From the NCBI RefSeq assembly GCF_023169945.1, contig NZ_AP025591.1, positions 1,448,501-1,512,500 on the forward strand: a DNA stretch of 64,000 nt, written 5' to 3'. Shown one piece after another: positions 23,222 to 32,484 of the stretch (its first letter is position 1; every line of letters begins with the position of its first letter). Under the pieces are notes generated by a model. It saw nothing but the letters and a program-made list of their open reading frames with translations. It was not told the origin of the DNA and did not search any database. The stretch comes from Anaeromyxobacter oryzae. Lineage in GTDB: Bacteria; Myxococcota; Myxococcia; Myxococcales; Anaeromyxobacteraceae. The translations under genes and the position numbers were made by a program.

Positions 23222-23812
23222 ATGGAGACTCCGCTGCAGCTCACCTGGATCCACGTCGACCCATCCGAAGCGGTCGAGGCGCTGGTCCGCAAGGAGATGG
23301 CGCGCATCGAGCGGTTCCACGCGCGGATCACGGGGTGCGCGGTCACGCTCGAGGCGCCGAGCGTGCACCACCGTCACAGCGGGACGCAGTACCGCGTCCG
23401 CATCGAGCTGACGTTGCCGCACGGGAAGGTCGTGGTCGGACGCGATCCGCCGAAGAGCCGGATGCACGCGGACCTGTACGCCGCCGTCAAGACCGCGTTC
23501 CGGGAGGCGCTCCGGCAGCTCGAGGACCACGTTCGCCGCATCGACGGCCGCGTGAAGAGGCACGCGCCCGCAGCGCGCGCCGTCGTCGATCGGCTGTTCG
23601 CGGCGGAGGGATACGGCTTCCTCCGCACGCCCGACGGCCGCGAGATCTACTTCAACGCGCGGAGCGTGCTCCACGGCGGGTTCGCCCGGCTGCAGGTCGG
23701 GAGCGCCGTCCGGTTCGCGGAGGAGCTCGGCGACGAGGGTCCGCAGGCGAGCACGGTCTCCCCGGTGCGGCGGCGCCTGCAGCGCGGCGGCCTCCGGGCG
23801 GCGGGCACGTGA
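23222..23812 (+). CDS. Ribosome hibernation factor (HPF/RaiA) fused to a cold-shock-like domain
   Basis: A 196-residue protein. Residues ~1-108 follow the HPF/RaiA fold: I-H-V-D-P-S-E-A-V-E-A-L-V-R-K, Y-R-V-R-I-E-L-T-L-P, and the H-A-D-L-Y-A-A-V-K-T-A-F helix with a basic R-R-I-D-G-R-V-K-R-H end. Residues ~122-182 resemble an OB-fold cold-shock domain (G-Y-G-F-L-R-T-P-D-G-R-E-I-Y-F-N, then V-G-S-A-V-R-F). HPF inactivates 30S/70S ribosomes in resting cells, and the added domain could contact RNA. Long-form HPFs normally carry a different C-terminal domain, so this pairing is distinctive. ATG 23222 follows GGGAGGTGACC. The uspA gene 45 bp on is probably co-transcribed. Confidence 0.88.
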   Translation: METPLQLTWIHVDPSEAVEALVRKEMARIERFHARITGCAVTLEAPSVHHRHSGTQYRVRIELTLPHGKVVVGRDPPKSRMHADLYAAVKTAFREALRQLEDHVRRIDGRVKRHAPAARAVVDRLFAAEGYGFLRTPDGREIYFNARSVLHGGFARLQVGSAVRFAEELGDEGPQASTVSPVRRRLQRGGLRAAGT

Positions 23813-23856
23813 CGAGCGCCGGCGGCCCCGGCGGTGCGAGCGCGGAAGGACGGATC

Positions 23857-24303
23857 ATGACGACCTGGAAGCGGATCTGCTGTCCGATCGACTTCTCGCG
23901 GGAGTCCCGCGCGGCGCTCGAGGCGGCGGCGGACCTGGCCCGGAGGTTCGAGGCAGGTCTCGCCGTGGTGCACGTTCGCGACCCCGGCGACCGCGGGGAC
24001 GCGGCCGAGATGCTCGCGACGCGCGACGTCCTCGAGGGCGCTCCCGTCGAGACCGAGCGGCAGCTCGCCGCCTGGGCGGACGCCGCGGAGCGGCGCTCCT
24101 CGACCGCGGTCCAGTCCGCGCTGCTCGCCGGGGACCCCGCCCAGGAGATCGTCCGCTTCGCTCGCCAGTCCGCGGTCGACGTGATCGTCGTCGGTACCCA
24201 CGCCCGTTCGGATCGGGACCGGCTGGTCCTCGGCTCCGTCGCGGCCGCCGTGGTGCGCGAGGCGCCGTGCACGGTCGTGGTCGTCCGCGATCGCGCGGCG
24301 TGA
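23857..24303 (+). CDS. Universal stress protein, single UspA domain
   Basis: A 148-residue UspA protein: W-K-R-I-C-C-P-I-D-F-S start, internal V-V-H-V-R-D, and C-terminal V-V-G-T-H-A-R-S-D-R-D-R-L-V-L-G-S-V. The second Gly of the G-x2-G-x9-G-S nucleotide loop is replaced by Ala, so ATP binding is less certain than for the protein at 13489. ATG 23857 follows AAGGA. A GTG overlapping the HPF stop (23809) would add 16 Gly/Ala-rich residues and is less likely. It converges with the histidine kinase gene. Confidence 0.92.
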   Translation: MTTWKRICCPIDFSRESRAALEAAADLARRFEAGLAVVHVRDPGDRGDAAEMLATRDVLEGAPVETERQLAAWADAAERRSSTAVQSALLAGDPAQEIVRFARQSAVDVIVVGTHARSDRDRLVLGSVAAAVVREAPCTVVVVRDRAA

Positions 24304-24342
24304 CCCCGCAGGCTCCGGCGGGTCCCGGCTCCGGCCGCGAGG

Positions 24343-26838
24343 CTACGCGCGTGCGCGGCGCGCCTCGGGCCGGACCGCGGCCGAGAGCGTCCGCTCCAGC
24401 TCGTCGGCCGTGTACGGCTTCTGCAGGAAGCTCACGCCGGCCTCCGCGCGCAGCGCCTCGAGATCGGAGCCCGCGCTGAATCCCGACGCGACGATGATCG
24501 GGAGCCGCGGGGTCACCGCGCGGAGCCGCGCCACGAGCTCCCGCCCGGTCATGTCCGGCATCATCATGTCGACGATGGCGAGGTCGATGTCGCCCGGCCT
24601 CGCGAGGTACCGCTCGAGGGCCTCTCGACCGCCGTCGCACTCGACCACGTCGTGGCCGCCGGTCCGGAGGAGCAGCCCCAGCGAGCGGCGCACGTTCGGC
24701 TCGTCGTCCGCGAGGAGCACCCGGAGACCGCCGAGCGGAGCGCCGGGGGCGGGCCGCACCTCGGGCGTCGCCGCGGAGATCGCGACCCCACCGGCCGCGG
24801 GCACGAGCAGCGTCACGGCCGTTCCGCGCCCCGGCGTGCTCTCGATGGTGACGGCGCCGCGGTGCGCCTTCATCGTCCCGTACACCTCGGCGAGCCCGAG
24901 CCCGGAGCCCTTCCCGACCGCCTTCGTCGTGAAGAACGGCTCGAACACGTGCGCGCGGACCTCGGAGCTCATGCCGACGCCCGTGTCCTCGACGCAGAGC
25001 TCCACGTGCGGCCCGGGCGCGAGGTCGAAGGGGAGCGCCGCGCAGCCCGCCGCGTCCAGCTCGGCCCGCCCCGTCCGGAACGTGAGGGTGCCGCCGCGGG
25101 GCATGGCGTCGCACGCGTTCAGCGCGACGTTCAGGAGCGCCGAGTGCAGGCGGTCCGGATCGCCGCGCACGATCGCCGGCACGCCGGCCCGGTCGACGCA
25201 CAGCACGATCCGCTTGTCCACGCTCCGCGAGAGCAGCGCCACCACGTCGTCCACGACGGCGTCGAGGTCGAGGACCACCGCGCTCGGCGGCTCGGTCCGC
25301 CCGAACGCGAGGAGCTGGCGCGTGAGCCCGGCCGAGCGCAGGGACGCGTCGCGCACGCTCTCGGCCACCTCGCGCAGGGCCGGCTGGCGCGCCAGCGCGT
25401 CGCGCAGGTGCTCGGCGCCGCTCAGGATGCCCGTGAGCTGGTTGTTGAAGTCGTGCGCGACGCCCCCGGCGAGTCGGCCGATGGCCTCGAGCTTCTCGGA
25501 GTGCCTGAGCCGCTCCTCGACGCTGCGCCGCTCCGTGATGTCGCGCCCGACGCCGATGATCTCGACGACGCGCCCCGACGCGTCGAGGACCGCCGTGTCC
25601 GCCCACGCGAACCAGCGCCAGCCCTGGGCCGTGAGGGCGCGCTGCTCCATGTAGGCCGCATGTGGCGGGCGGTAGAGCGCCTCCATCGCGCGCGCCGTCG
25701 CCTCGCGATCCTCGTCGTGGACGAGCGGCATGAAGGTGTTGCCGAGCAGCTCCGCCTCGGTCTTGCCGAAGATCCGGCAGTAGCTCGGGCTCACGAAGAT
25801 GAACCGGCCCTCCAGGTCGACCTTCACCACGAGGTCGGTCTGGTTCTCGACGAGCAGCCGGTAGTTCTCCTCGCTCCGGCGCAGCGCCTCCTCCCCGCGC
25901 CGCCGGTCCTCGACGACGCTCGCCATGAAGAGCTCGGTCAGGAAGGCGATGGCGCAGAACAGCTGCGCGGAGATGACGCCCTGCGTGGCAGTCGGCGCGT
26001 CCGCGAAGATGCCGCGTCCGGTGACGGTCGCGGAGAGCGCGACGAGCGTCATGACCAGCCCGATGCCCGTCGCGTCCCGGATCCCGAAGCGCAGCGCCGC
26101 CCACACGAGCAGCGGCAGGAGGAACTCGTCCGGAAACGCACCGCCCGGGCGGAGGACGAAGACGAGGCCCGACCCGATCGCGAACAGGACGGTGAAGGCG
26201 AGCCGCTCGAGCGTGCCGGCCCGGGCCCGCACGACCTGGGGGCTCTCGGCCTCGGACCACGCGAGCAGCACGGACCCGACGGTGAGCATGCCGAGCGCCG
26301 AGCCGGCCCACAGGCTCGCCCAGATCCGGGGGAGCGGATCGCCGTAGAGCGAGGAGAGCGCCACCGCGGGAAGGCTCGCCGCGCAGCCGGTCGCGAGGAG
26401 CGGCCCGGCCACCACGAACGCCAGCACATGGGCCGCGCTGACGAGGCGCGGGCGACCTCCGCAGAGCCGCTCGGTGAGCCACGCGCCGCCGAGGGCGGCG
26501 ACGACGTTCGAGGCGGCGAACGCCGCCACGACGCGCGGCGCCTGGCCGACCGCGACGTTGAAGGCCGCAGCCGGCAGGCCGGCGGCGACCAGGACCGCCA
26601 CCCAATGGCGGCGCTCCGTCAGGAGGAGCGCCGCCAGGAGGAGCCCCGCCGCCGGCCAGAAGAGCGCGACGTGGCTGGGCCCGGGTGTCAGCGCGAGGCC
26701 AGCCCGGCCGAGCGCGAAGGTCGCCAGCGCGAGGAGGAGCAGGCCCGCCCAGGGGGGCAGCCCGAGCCAGGCACCGGCGAGCCCTCGACGCGGTGGGACG
26801 TTGTTCTGCGGCTCGGGGCGGGGTGAGACGTCTTCCAT
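24343..26838 (-). CDS. Hybrid histidine kinase: MASE1, PAS, kinase, receiver
   Basis: An 831-residue inner-membrane sensor. Residues ~25-310 are a MASE1-type region of about eight to ten membrane segments ([10 protein letters not shown] near the start). A PAS domain spans ~325-445 ([12 protein letters not shown]). The dimerisation domain has the H-box [13 protein letters not shown]. The ATPase domain has N-A-C-D-A-M-P, D-T-G-V-G-M and G-K-G-S-G-L-G-L. The C-terminal receiver (~705-825) has A-D-D-E, phospho-acceptor V-D-M-M-M-P-D and the K in L-Q-K-P-Y. No separate response regulator is adjacent. The ATG has no obvious ribosome binding site. It sits at the border of the stress island and could sense its trigger, which is inference. 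Confidence 0.92.
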   Translation of the reverse strand: MEDVSPRPEPQNNVPPRRGLAGAWLGLPPWAGLLLLALATFALGRAGLALTPGPSHVALFWPAAGLLLAALLLTERRHWVAVLVAAGLPAAAFNVAVGQAPRVVAAFAASNVVAALGGAWLTERLCGGRPRLVSAAHVLAFVVAGPLLATGCAASLPAVALSSLYGDPLPRIWASLWAGSALGMLTVGSVLLAWSEAESPQVVRARAGTLERLAFTVLFAIGSGLVFVLRPGGAFPDEFLLPLLVWAALRFGIRDATGIGLVMTLVALSATVTGRGIFADAPTATQGVISAQLFCAIAFLTELFMASVVEDRRRGEEALRRSEENYRLLVENQTDLVVKVDLEGRFIFVSPSYCRIFGKTEAELLGNTFMPLVHDEDREATARAMEALYRPPHAAYMEQRALTAQGWRWFAWADTAVLDASGRVVEIIGVGRDITERRSVEERLRHSEKLEAIGRLAGGVAHDFNNQLTGILSGAEHLRDALARQPALREVAESVRDASLRSAGLTRQLLAFGRTEPPSAVVLDLDAVVDDVVALLSRSVDKRIVLCVDRAGVPAIVRGDPDRLHSALLNVALNACDAMPRGGTLTFRTGRAELDAAGCAALPFDLAPGPHVELCVEDTGVGMSSEVRAHVFEPFFTTKAVGKGSGLGLAEVYGTMKAHRGAVTIESTPGRGTAVTLLVPAAGGVAISAATPEVRPAPGAPLGGLRVLLADDEPNVRRSLGLLLRTGGHDVVECDGGREALERYLARPGDIDLAIVDMMMPDMTGRELVARLRAVTPRLPIIVASGFSAGSDLEALRAEAGVSFLQKPYTADELERTLSAAVRPEARRARA

Positions 26839-26937
26839 GGTTCGCGGGACAGGTCGCGCAGCCGGTCCGACGCCCGCCCCTGCGGGGCATTCTACCTCGG
26901 AGCGGCCAAAGGCCCCATGCGCCCCCCAGACGCGAAA

Positions 26938-26967
26938 GCACCCCGGCCGAGCGAGCGGCCGGGGTGC
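26938..26967 (-). terminator. Intrinsic-type terminator of the beta-helix lipoprotein gene
   Basis: A perfect 11-bp stem (GCACCCCGGCC / GGCCGGGGTGC) with an 8-base loop, 28 bases past the stop codon at 26995. Read leftward it is followed by TTTCGCG, a short T-run. This is the cleanest hairpin in the window. Confidence 0.75.
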
Positions 26968-26994
26968 GGGACCCGGGCGGAGCCGGGCGAAGCG

Positions 26995-29415
26995 TCAGGG
27001 GTTCAGGCTCTTCGTGACGCCGTTGTAGGTGTTCCCGCTGATGATCGCGCTCGGGCACGAGGTCACCTTCACGGGGTACGTGGACGGGCCGTTCCAGACG
27101 TTGTTCGTGAGCTTCAGACCCTGCACTCCCGAGAAGAGGTCGCCGCCGTTCGCCCCGGAGCTCGGCGAGATCCGGTTCCCGTCGATCGTGAAGTTGCTCG
27201 CGCTCGTGATCTGCGCGAGGGCGTTCAGAGCCACGGCGCCGCCGTTCCCCTGGTAGGTGTTGTTGGTGATGCTGACGTCCTGCCAGGGCCCGGTGCCGTT
27301 CGGCTTGAGGAAGAACCGGCTCGCCTTGGCGGTGTTCCCAGTCACCGTCACGCCGCCGCTCGCGACGTTCGCCGTCGTCGAGTAGAGCATGATCGCGTTC
27401 CCGATCGGCACGTCGAACTGGTTGTTCGAGATCTGGACGTTCTGGTCCACGTCGTACGCGTTCGGGTTCGGCTCGAGGTCGATGGCGGCGACGTAGTTGT
27501 TCGACTTCGCCATCGTGTTGCCGTCGATGACGAGGCCGTTCACCGAGATCACCGCGACGGTGCAGCGGCGCGGCCCCGACATCTGGTTCTTCTGGATCAG
27601 GATGTTCGAGGACTGCGCGTGGTTGGTGGGGCCGGCCCCGACGTAGACGTTGTCGCCGTAGGGGCGCTCGAGGACGTTGTTCTCCACGGTGACGTTCTGC
27701 GAGCCGCGGATGGCGATGAGGTGCGAGTGCTCGCCCGCCGTGCCGGTGCCATCGTACTGACCGTTCAGGTGCAGGCCGGAGAACACGATGGGCGTCGTGC
27801 CGGTGTAGTCCTGGACGAGGAAGATCGTCTTCCCGTCGCTGCCGTCCGCGCCGTACATCCGGATCTCGGGGTTGTTCACGCCCGTGACCGACGCGTACAC
27901 CCGGACCTGCCCGGTGAGGCGGTAGTGCGCGGACGTGGCCGGCACGACCAGCGGCTTCTTCGTGTTCGCGGCGCTGGTGAACGCGGCGGTGTCGTCGGTC
28001 ACGCCGTCTCCCACGGCGCCGTAGGTCCGGACGTCCACCCCGGTGGGCGTCGGCGCGGCGGCGGTCACGGTGATCGTCGCGGTCGCCTTCCGGGTCGGAT
28101 CGGCGTGGCTCGTGGCGACGGCGTGGAACGTGCCGGCGGTCAGCGGGGCGGTGTAGAGGCCGCTCGCGTTCACGGTGCCGCCCGCGGCGCCCTCCTGGAC
28201 CGACCAGGTGACGGCGAGGTCCGTCGAGCCGGTGACGGTCGCCTTCAGCTGGACCGTGCCGCCGCCCGCGATCGTGGCGGTCGACGGGGAGACGGCGACG
28301 GCGACGGGGGCCGGCGCAGGCGCCGTCACGGTGATCGTGGAGACGGCGGTCTTCGACGGGTCCGCGTGGCTCGTGGCGACCGCGTGGTAGGTCCCCGCCG
28401 CGGCGGGCGCGGTATAGAGGCCCGAGGCGCTGATGGTGCCGCCGGCGGCGCCCTCCTGCACGGACCAGGTGACCGCGACGTCGGGCGATCCCGTGACCGC
28501 GGCCGAGAGCTGGACGGTGCCGCCGGACGCGACGGTCGTGCTGGCCGGGCTCACCGCGATCAGGATCGGCGCCGGCGGCGGGGCCGTGACCGTCACGGTG
28601 GCGGTGGCGGTCTTCGAGGCGTCGGCGTTGCTCGTCACGAGCACGTGGTAGGTGCCCGCGGCCGAGGGCGCGCTGTACAGCCCGGTCCCGCTCACCGAGC
28701 CTCCGGAGGCGCCCTCCACGACCGACCAGCTCACGCCGACGTTGGTCGTGCCGTTGACGGCGGCGGTGAACTGCGCGTTCGCGCCGGCGACGACGGACGC
28801 CGACGCGGGCGCCACGGTGACGGCGACCGGGTCCCCGGGCGCCGCGGCGGTGACGGTCACGGTGGCGGTGTCGGTCCGGTTCGGATCGGAGACGCTCGTC
28901 GCGACCACGTGGTACGTCCCGGCCGCGCTCGGCGCCGTGTAGGTGCCGTCCGAGGTGATGGATCCGCCCGCGGCGCCCTCGGCGATCGACCAGGTGAGGG
29001 ACGTGTCCCAGCCGCCGGTCACGATCGCGTCGAAGACGATCGAGCCCCCGGCCGAGACCGTCGCCGCCTGCGGCGTGACCGCGACGCTCTGGACGTGCCT
29101 GCGCCGGACGCGGACCTCGGCGGTCTGCGTCGAGGCGAGCGCGGAGCGGGTGGCGAGCACGTGGAACGTGCCCTCGACCGCGGGCGCAGTGTACTCGCCG
29201 TCGGCGCTGATCGTGCCGCCGTCGGACTCCCGCACCGACCACACGGTCTCGTCGGCGCCGGCGGAGGCGTTGAACTTCACGCGGTCGCCGGGCTCGACGG
29301 ACGTGGAGGCCGGATCGACCTGGTTACTGGTGGCCCGGTCGGCGCCGCAGGCGGAGAGCACCGCGAGCGCCAGGGCTGTGAAGACGTCGAGACGACGGAT
29401 GCGGACGTGGAGCAT
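26995..29415 (-). CDS. Lipoprotein with five Ig-like repeats and a right-handed beta-helix domain
   Basis: An 806-residue protein. The signal peptide ends in lipobox L-S-A-C (Cys ~23). Residues ~30-445 are five BIG-type Ig-like units of ~84 residues, each with V-S/A-x-G-x, V-x-W-S-V-x-E-G-A-A-G-G, Y-T-A-P-x-x-A-G-T-Y-H-V and T-V-T-V marks. Residues ~448-806 form a pectate-lyase-like parallel beta-helix beginning V-R-T-Y-G-A-V-G-D-G-V-T-D-D-T-A-A-F, with many N-N-x/G-N-x rungs. The same helix domain recurs at 43703. These folds bind, cleave or epimerise polysaccharide. Position at the edge of the exopolysaccharide cluster suggests a surface enzyme or adhesin acting on that polymer. Codon ATG 29415 follows GGAAAGGG. 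Confidence 0.88.
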   Translation of the reverse strand: MLHVRIRRLDVFTALALAVLSACGADRATSNQVDPASTSVEPGDRVKFNASAGADETVWSVRESDGGTISADGEYTAPAVEGTFHVLATRSALASTQTAEVRVRRRHVQSVAVTPQAATVSAGGSIVFDAIVTGGWDTSLTWSIAEGAAGGSITSDGTYTAPSAAGTYHVVATSVSDPNRTDTATVTVTAAAPGDPVAVTVAPASASVVAGANAQFTAAVNGTTNVGVSWSVVEGASGGSVSGTGLYSAPSAAGTYHVLVTSNADASKTATATVTVTAPPPAPILIAVSPASTTVASGGTVQLSAAVTGSPDVAVTWSVQEGAAGGTISASGLYTAPAAAGTYHAVATSHADPSKTAVSTITVTAPAPAPVAVAVSPSTATIAGGGTVQLKATVTGSTDLAVTWSVQEGAAGGTVNASGLYTAPLTAGTFHAVATSHADPTRKATATITVTAAAPTPTGVDVRTYGAVGDGVTDDTAAFTSAANTKKPLVVPATSAHYRLTGQVRVYASVTGVNNPEIRMYGADGSDGKTIFLVQDYTGTTPIVFSGLHLNGQYDGTGTAGEHSHLIAIRGSQNVTVENNVLERPYGDNVYVGAGPTNHAQSSNILIQKNQMSGPRRCTVAVISVNGLVIDGNTMAKSNNYVAAIDLEPNPNAYDVDQNVQISNNQFDVPIGNAIMLYSTTANVASGGVTVTGNTAKASRFFLKPNGTGPWQDVSITNNTYQGNGGAVALNALAQITSASNFTIDGNRISPSSGANGGDLFSGVQGLKLTNNVWNGPSTYPVKVTSCPSAIISGNTYNGVTKSLNP
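28045..29330 (-). repeat. Five tandem ~250-bp Ig-like coding repeats
   Basis: Five units, approximate boundaries. Units 2-5 are closest: W-S-V-Q-E-G-A-A-G-G-T is identical in units 4 and 5, and A-V-A-T-S-H-A-D-P is shared. The gradient of similarity suggests recent duplication at the end nearest the beta-helix. Confidence 0.8.
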
Positions 29416-29664
29416 GCGACCCTTTCCGGAGGAGGAGCGGGGCCGGGATTGCGCTGGAGCAATTCCGACGGACCCGCGCACTTGACCCGCGAACACGTGT
29501 CACCGAGTTGCGGGACACCCGGACTCGACCACGGCGAGGAGTGGGGAAGAAAGGATCAGGGTCCGTCAGGAGCGCACACCGGACGGACGGTCCGGCCGCG
29601 CCTCGACGGGCGACGGCGGCGCAGGCTCAGGCTCAGGCGGCGATGCGGGACGGCGCCGCGCTCG

Positions 29665-30927
29665 TCAGGTGCGGTCGAGGACGCCGCGCGACGGAGCGGC
29701 GGCGGGCACCGCAGGGCCGCCGGCGCGGGCCGCCGCGAGCAGCTGGCAGTACTCCGCTGCGAGCGCGTGCCGGAGCGGCTCCGGCTGGAACTCGGCCATC
29801 ACCCAGCGCCGCGCCGCCGCGCCGTGCCGGGCGCGCAGCTCCGGATCCGCGAGGTAACGCGCGAGCGCGGCGGCGAGCGCGGCGGCGTCGCGCGGCGGCA
29901 CGAGCGTCCCCGTCTCACCGTCCCTCACCGCGTCGGTGCAGCCGGGGACGCGGCTCGCGACGATGGGCACGCCCATGGCGGCGGCCTCGAGCGCGACGTT
30001 CGAGAAGCCCTCGCGATAGGTCGGCAGGGCCACCACGTCGACGGCGCCGTACACCGCGGGGACCTCCGGAAATGGCACGCCGCCGACGACGTGAACGCGG
30101 GGATCCGACCGGAGCGCCGCCTCGAGGCCGGCCGGCAGCGGGTCGGTCGCGTCCTCCTGCCCCACGAGCAGCAGCCGGACCCGCGGCTCTCGCTCGCGCA
30201 CCACGCGCCAGGCGTTCGAGAGCTCCACGATCCCCTTCTCGCGGACGAGCCGCCCCAGGAACCCGACGACGAGGGCGTCCGCGGGGATCCCGTGCCGCTC
30301 CCGCACGGCGCGCCGGGCGGCCACGTCGACGGGGCGGAACCGGCCGCGCGCGTCCACCCCGTTCCCGCTCCCGGACAGCAGCACCGCGATCTTTTCCGGG
30401 GGGCAGAGCCCCTCCGCGATCGCGAGCGCTCGCATCGAGTTGCTCACCGCGAGCACCCGGTGCGCGAGCGTGCACGAGAGCCGCTCGGCGAGCCAGAGGA
30501 GGCGTCGCCGGAGGCCCGTGGCGGTGACGAGGGGCAGGCCGCGGATGTGGTAGATGCGGACGGGCGTGCCGGCGAGGGCCGCCGCGATCATCCCCACGAG
30601 CCCGCCCTTCGGCGTGTGCGCGTGGACGATCTGCGGGCGGATGGCGCGCAACGTCCGCCAGGTCCGCCACACGGAGCGGAGGTCCTGCACCGGCGTGATC
30701 CGCCGGGTCATCGGCACCGCGTGCACGACCACGCCCTCCGCCTCGCCGAAGCAGCGGAGCTCCGGGCCGGGCGCCGAGATCGCGTGGACCTCGAGCCCGG
30801 TGGCGCGCACGACGGCGGCCTGCCCGGAGAGGAACCCGAGCGACTCGGCCACCGTCATGACGTGGACCACCGCCGGGCGTGCGGCCTCCACGCGGCGCGC
30901 GCGTCGGTGTCGCCGCGCCCCGGGCAC
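29665..30927 (-). CDS. Glycosyltransferase family 4 (GT-B)
   Basis: A 420-residue protein with a PglA/WbpX-like layout. The N-terminal domain starts V-V-H-V-M-T-V-A-E-S-L and has V-H-A-H-T-P-K-G-G. The C-terminal domain has V-G-F-L-G-R-L-V-R-E-K-G and the nucleotide-sugar pocket P-T-Y-R-E-G-F-S-N-V-A-L-E-A-A-A (E-x7-E). It transfers an activated sugar to a lipid-linked chain at the cytoplasmic face of the inner membrane. GTG 30927 follows the dehydrogenase stop by one base, so the pair is one transcript. The first ~18 residues are Arg/Ala-rich and may not be translated. Sugar specificity is unknown. Confidence 0.88.
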   Translation of the reverse strand: MPGARRHRRARRVEAARPAVVHVMTVAESLGFLSGQAAVVRATGLEVHAISAPGPELRCFGEAEGVVVHAVPMTRRITPVQDLRSVWRTWRTLRAIRPQIVHAHTPKGGLVGMIAAALAGTPVRIYHIRGLPLVTATGLRRRLLWLAERLSCTLAHRVLAVSNSMRALAIAEGLCPPEKIAVLLSGSGNGVDARGRFRPVDVAARRAVRERHGIPADALVVGFLGRLVREKGIVELSNAWRVVREREPRVRLLLVGQEDATDPLPAGLEAALRSDPRVHVVGGVPFPEVPAVYGAVDVVALPTYREGFSNVALEAAAMGVPIVASRVPGCTDAVRDGETGTLVPPRDAAALAAALARYLADPELRARHGAAARRWVMAEFQPEPLRHALAAEYCQLLAAARAGGPAVPAAAPSRGVLDRT

Positions 30928-30928
30928 G

Positions 30929-32245
30929 TCACGCCTTCACGACGCGCCGGGGCCCCCCGCCGAGCGCCGAGACGAGGTTGCGCGTATCCACGACCAGGCC
31001 GACGTCCCGGTAGAGCGCGGGATCCTTGAACGCGTCGTGGGCGGTGGCGACCACCAGCACGTCGTACCGGGCGAACATCTCGGGCGTGCACGGGACGGAA
31101 GCGAGGGAGAGCCCCTGCCTGCGACCCTTCCGCGCCGCCGGGAAGAACGGATCGCAGTAGTCGACCCAGGCCCCCGCCGCCCTGAGCAGCTCGATGAGCG
31201 CATACGAGGGCGACTCGCGATCGTCGTCGATGTTCGGCTTGTAGGCCAGGCCGAGGACCAGCACGCGCGAGCCGCGGAGGGACTTGCTCTCGTCGTTGAG
31301 CGCCTCGGCCACCTTGCCGACCACGTAGCGCGGCATGTCCGCGTTGATCTCGCCGGCGAGCTCCACGAACCGGGCCCAGGTGCCGTGCTCGGCGGCCTTC
31401 CAGGCGAGGTAGAAGGGATCGAGGGGGATGCAGTGGCCGCCGAGGCCGGGCCCCGGGTAGAACGGCATGAACCCGAACGGCTTCGTCCGCGCCGCCTCGA
31501 TGACCTCCCAGACGTCGATGCCCATCCGGTCGAACGTCATCTTGAGCTCGTTCACGAGCGCGATGTTCACGGAGCGGAAGACGTTCTCGAGGAGCTTGCT
31601 GGACTCCGCCACCCGCGCCGACGAGACCTCGACGACGGTCTCGACCGCCGCGCGGTAGAGCGCCGCCGCGGCCTCGGTGGACGGGCCGTTCACGCCGCCG
31701 ACGATCTTCGGGATGGTGCGGGTCGAGAACCGGCCGTTGCCGGGGTCCTCGCGCTCGGGGGAGAACGCGAGGAGGAAGTCGTCCGGGCAGGCGAGCCCGC
31801 TCTCGCGCAGGATGGGCAGCACCTCCCCGTCCGTTGCCCCCGGGTACGTGGTCGACTCGAGGACCACCAGCTGGCCCGGGCGCAGCCGGCGCGCGATCGC
31901 CCGCGCGGTCTTGTGGATGAACGAGTTGTCCGGCTCGCGGTGCGTCCCGAGCGGCGTCGGGACGCAGATCAGGATGGCATCGCAGCCGGCGAGGCGGTCG
32001 AAGTCGGTCGTCGCCTCGTACCCGCCGCTCGCGACCGCGCGCGCGACGCGGTCCCGGCCGATGTGGCCGATGTACGAGTCGCCGCGGCGGAGCGCCTCGA
32101 CCTTGCGCTCGTCGACGTCCAGCCCCAGCACCGGGAAGCCGGCGTCGTGGAAGACGAGCGCGAGCGGAAGGCCGACGTAGCCCTGGCCGATGATCCCGAC
32201 GCGCGCGGCGCGGGAGCGGATGCGGGAGAGGAGCTCGATCGTCAT
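30929..32245 (-). CDS. UDP-N-acetyl-hexosamine 6-dehydrogenase (WbpA/TviB type)
   Basis: A 438-residue protein. It should oxidise UDP-GlcNAc (or UDP-GalNAc) at C6 with two NAD+ to the uronic acid. The Rossmann motif is G-I-I-G-Q-G-Y-V-G-L-P-L. The catalytic Cys lies in G-G-H-C-I-P-L-D-P-F-Y-L, within F-Y-P-G-P-G-L-G-G-H, a pattern typical of HexNAc rather than UDP-glucose dehydrogenases. The E-S-T-T-Y-P-G substrate segment is present. It is divergent from the initiating transferase gene across 239 bp. With the epimerase at 48648 it could give UDP-GalNAcA, as TviB/TviC do for Vi antigen. Confidence 0.9.
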   Translation of the reverse strand: MTIELLSRIRSRAARVGIIGQGYVGLPLALVFHDAGFPVLGLDVDERKVEALRRGDSYIGHIGRDRVARAVASGGYEATTDFDRLAGCDAILICVPTPLGTHREPDNSFIHKTARAIARRLRPGQLVVLESTTYPGATDGEVLPILRESGLACPDDFLLAFSPEREDPGNGRFSTRTIPKIVGGVNGPSTEAAAALYRAAVETVVEVSSARVAESSKLLENVFRSVNIALVNELKMTFDRMGIDVWEVIEAARTKPFGFMPFYPGPGLGGHCIPLDPFYLAWKAAEHGTWARFVELAGEINADMPRYVVGKVAEALNDESKSLRGSRVLVLGLAYKPNIDDDRESPSYALIELLRAAGAWVDYCDPFFPAARKGRRQGLSLASVPCTPEMFARYDVLVVATAHDAFKDPALYRDVGLVVDTRNLVSALGGGPRRVVKA

Positions 32246-32484
32246 GGCGGGCCGCCGGGCCGGCAGCTCACGTGCGTCCGGCTCCGGGCGCCTGCAACGT
32301 AGTCACTGTCCGTCGCGAGAGATGCGCCCCTGCGCCTCGCGCACCATCGACGCTGGGCGACCAGCGGGGCGAGCGATCGGGGCGGGGGGCGACGGCCGCG
32401 GGGCCGCTGCCGCACGTCGCGCGCGACCTACATTGTTTGCGCCCGGCGTGTCGCGGGGCGCGTTCACGGTCGGTCGGAGGTCCA

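Noticed and set aside
23855-29242. A minus-strand open frame of about 1800 codons across the histidine kinase and beta-helix genes
   Set aside because: It crosses two real genes, a terminator hairpin and an intergenic region in the wrong frame, and its composition is Arg/Gly/Pro-rich.
28045-29330. Regular ~250-bp repeats that could suggest a CRISPR or satellite array
   Set aside because: The repeats are in frame, diverged, and encode Ig-like domains inside one protein; there are no short constant repeats with unique spacers.
32246-32484. Sigma-54 promoter (GG-N10-GC) upstream of the exopolysaccharide genes
   Set aside because: I looked for TGGCAC-N5-TTGC in the gaps at 32246-32484, 36467-36697 and 29416-29664 and found no acceptable match.
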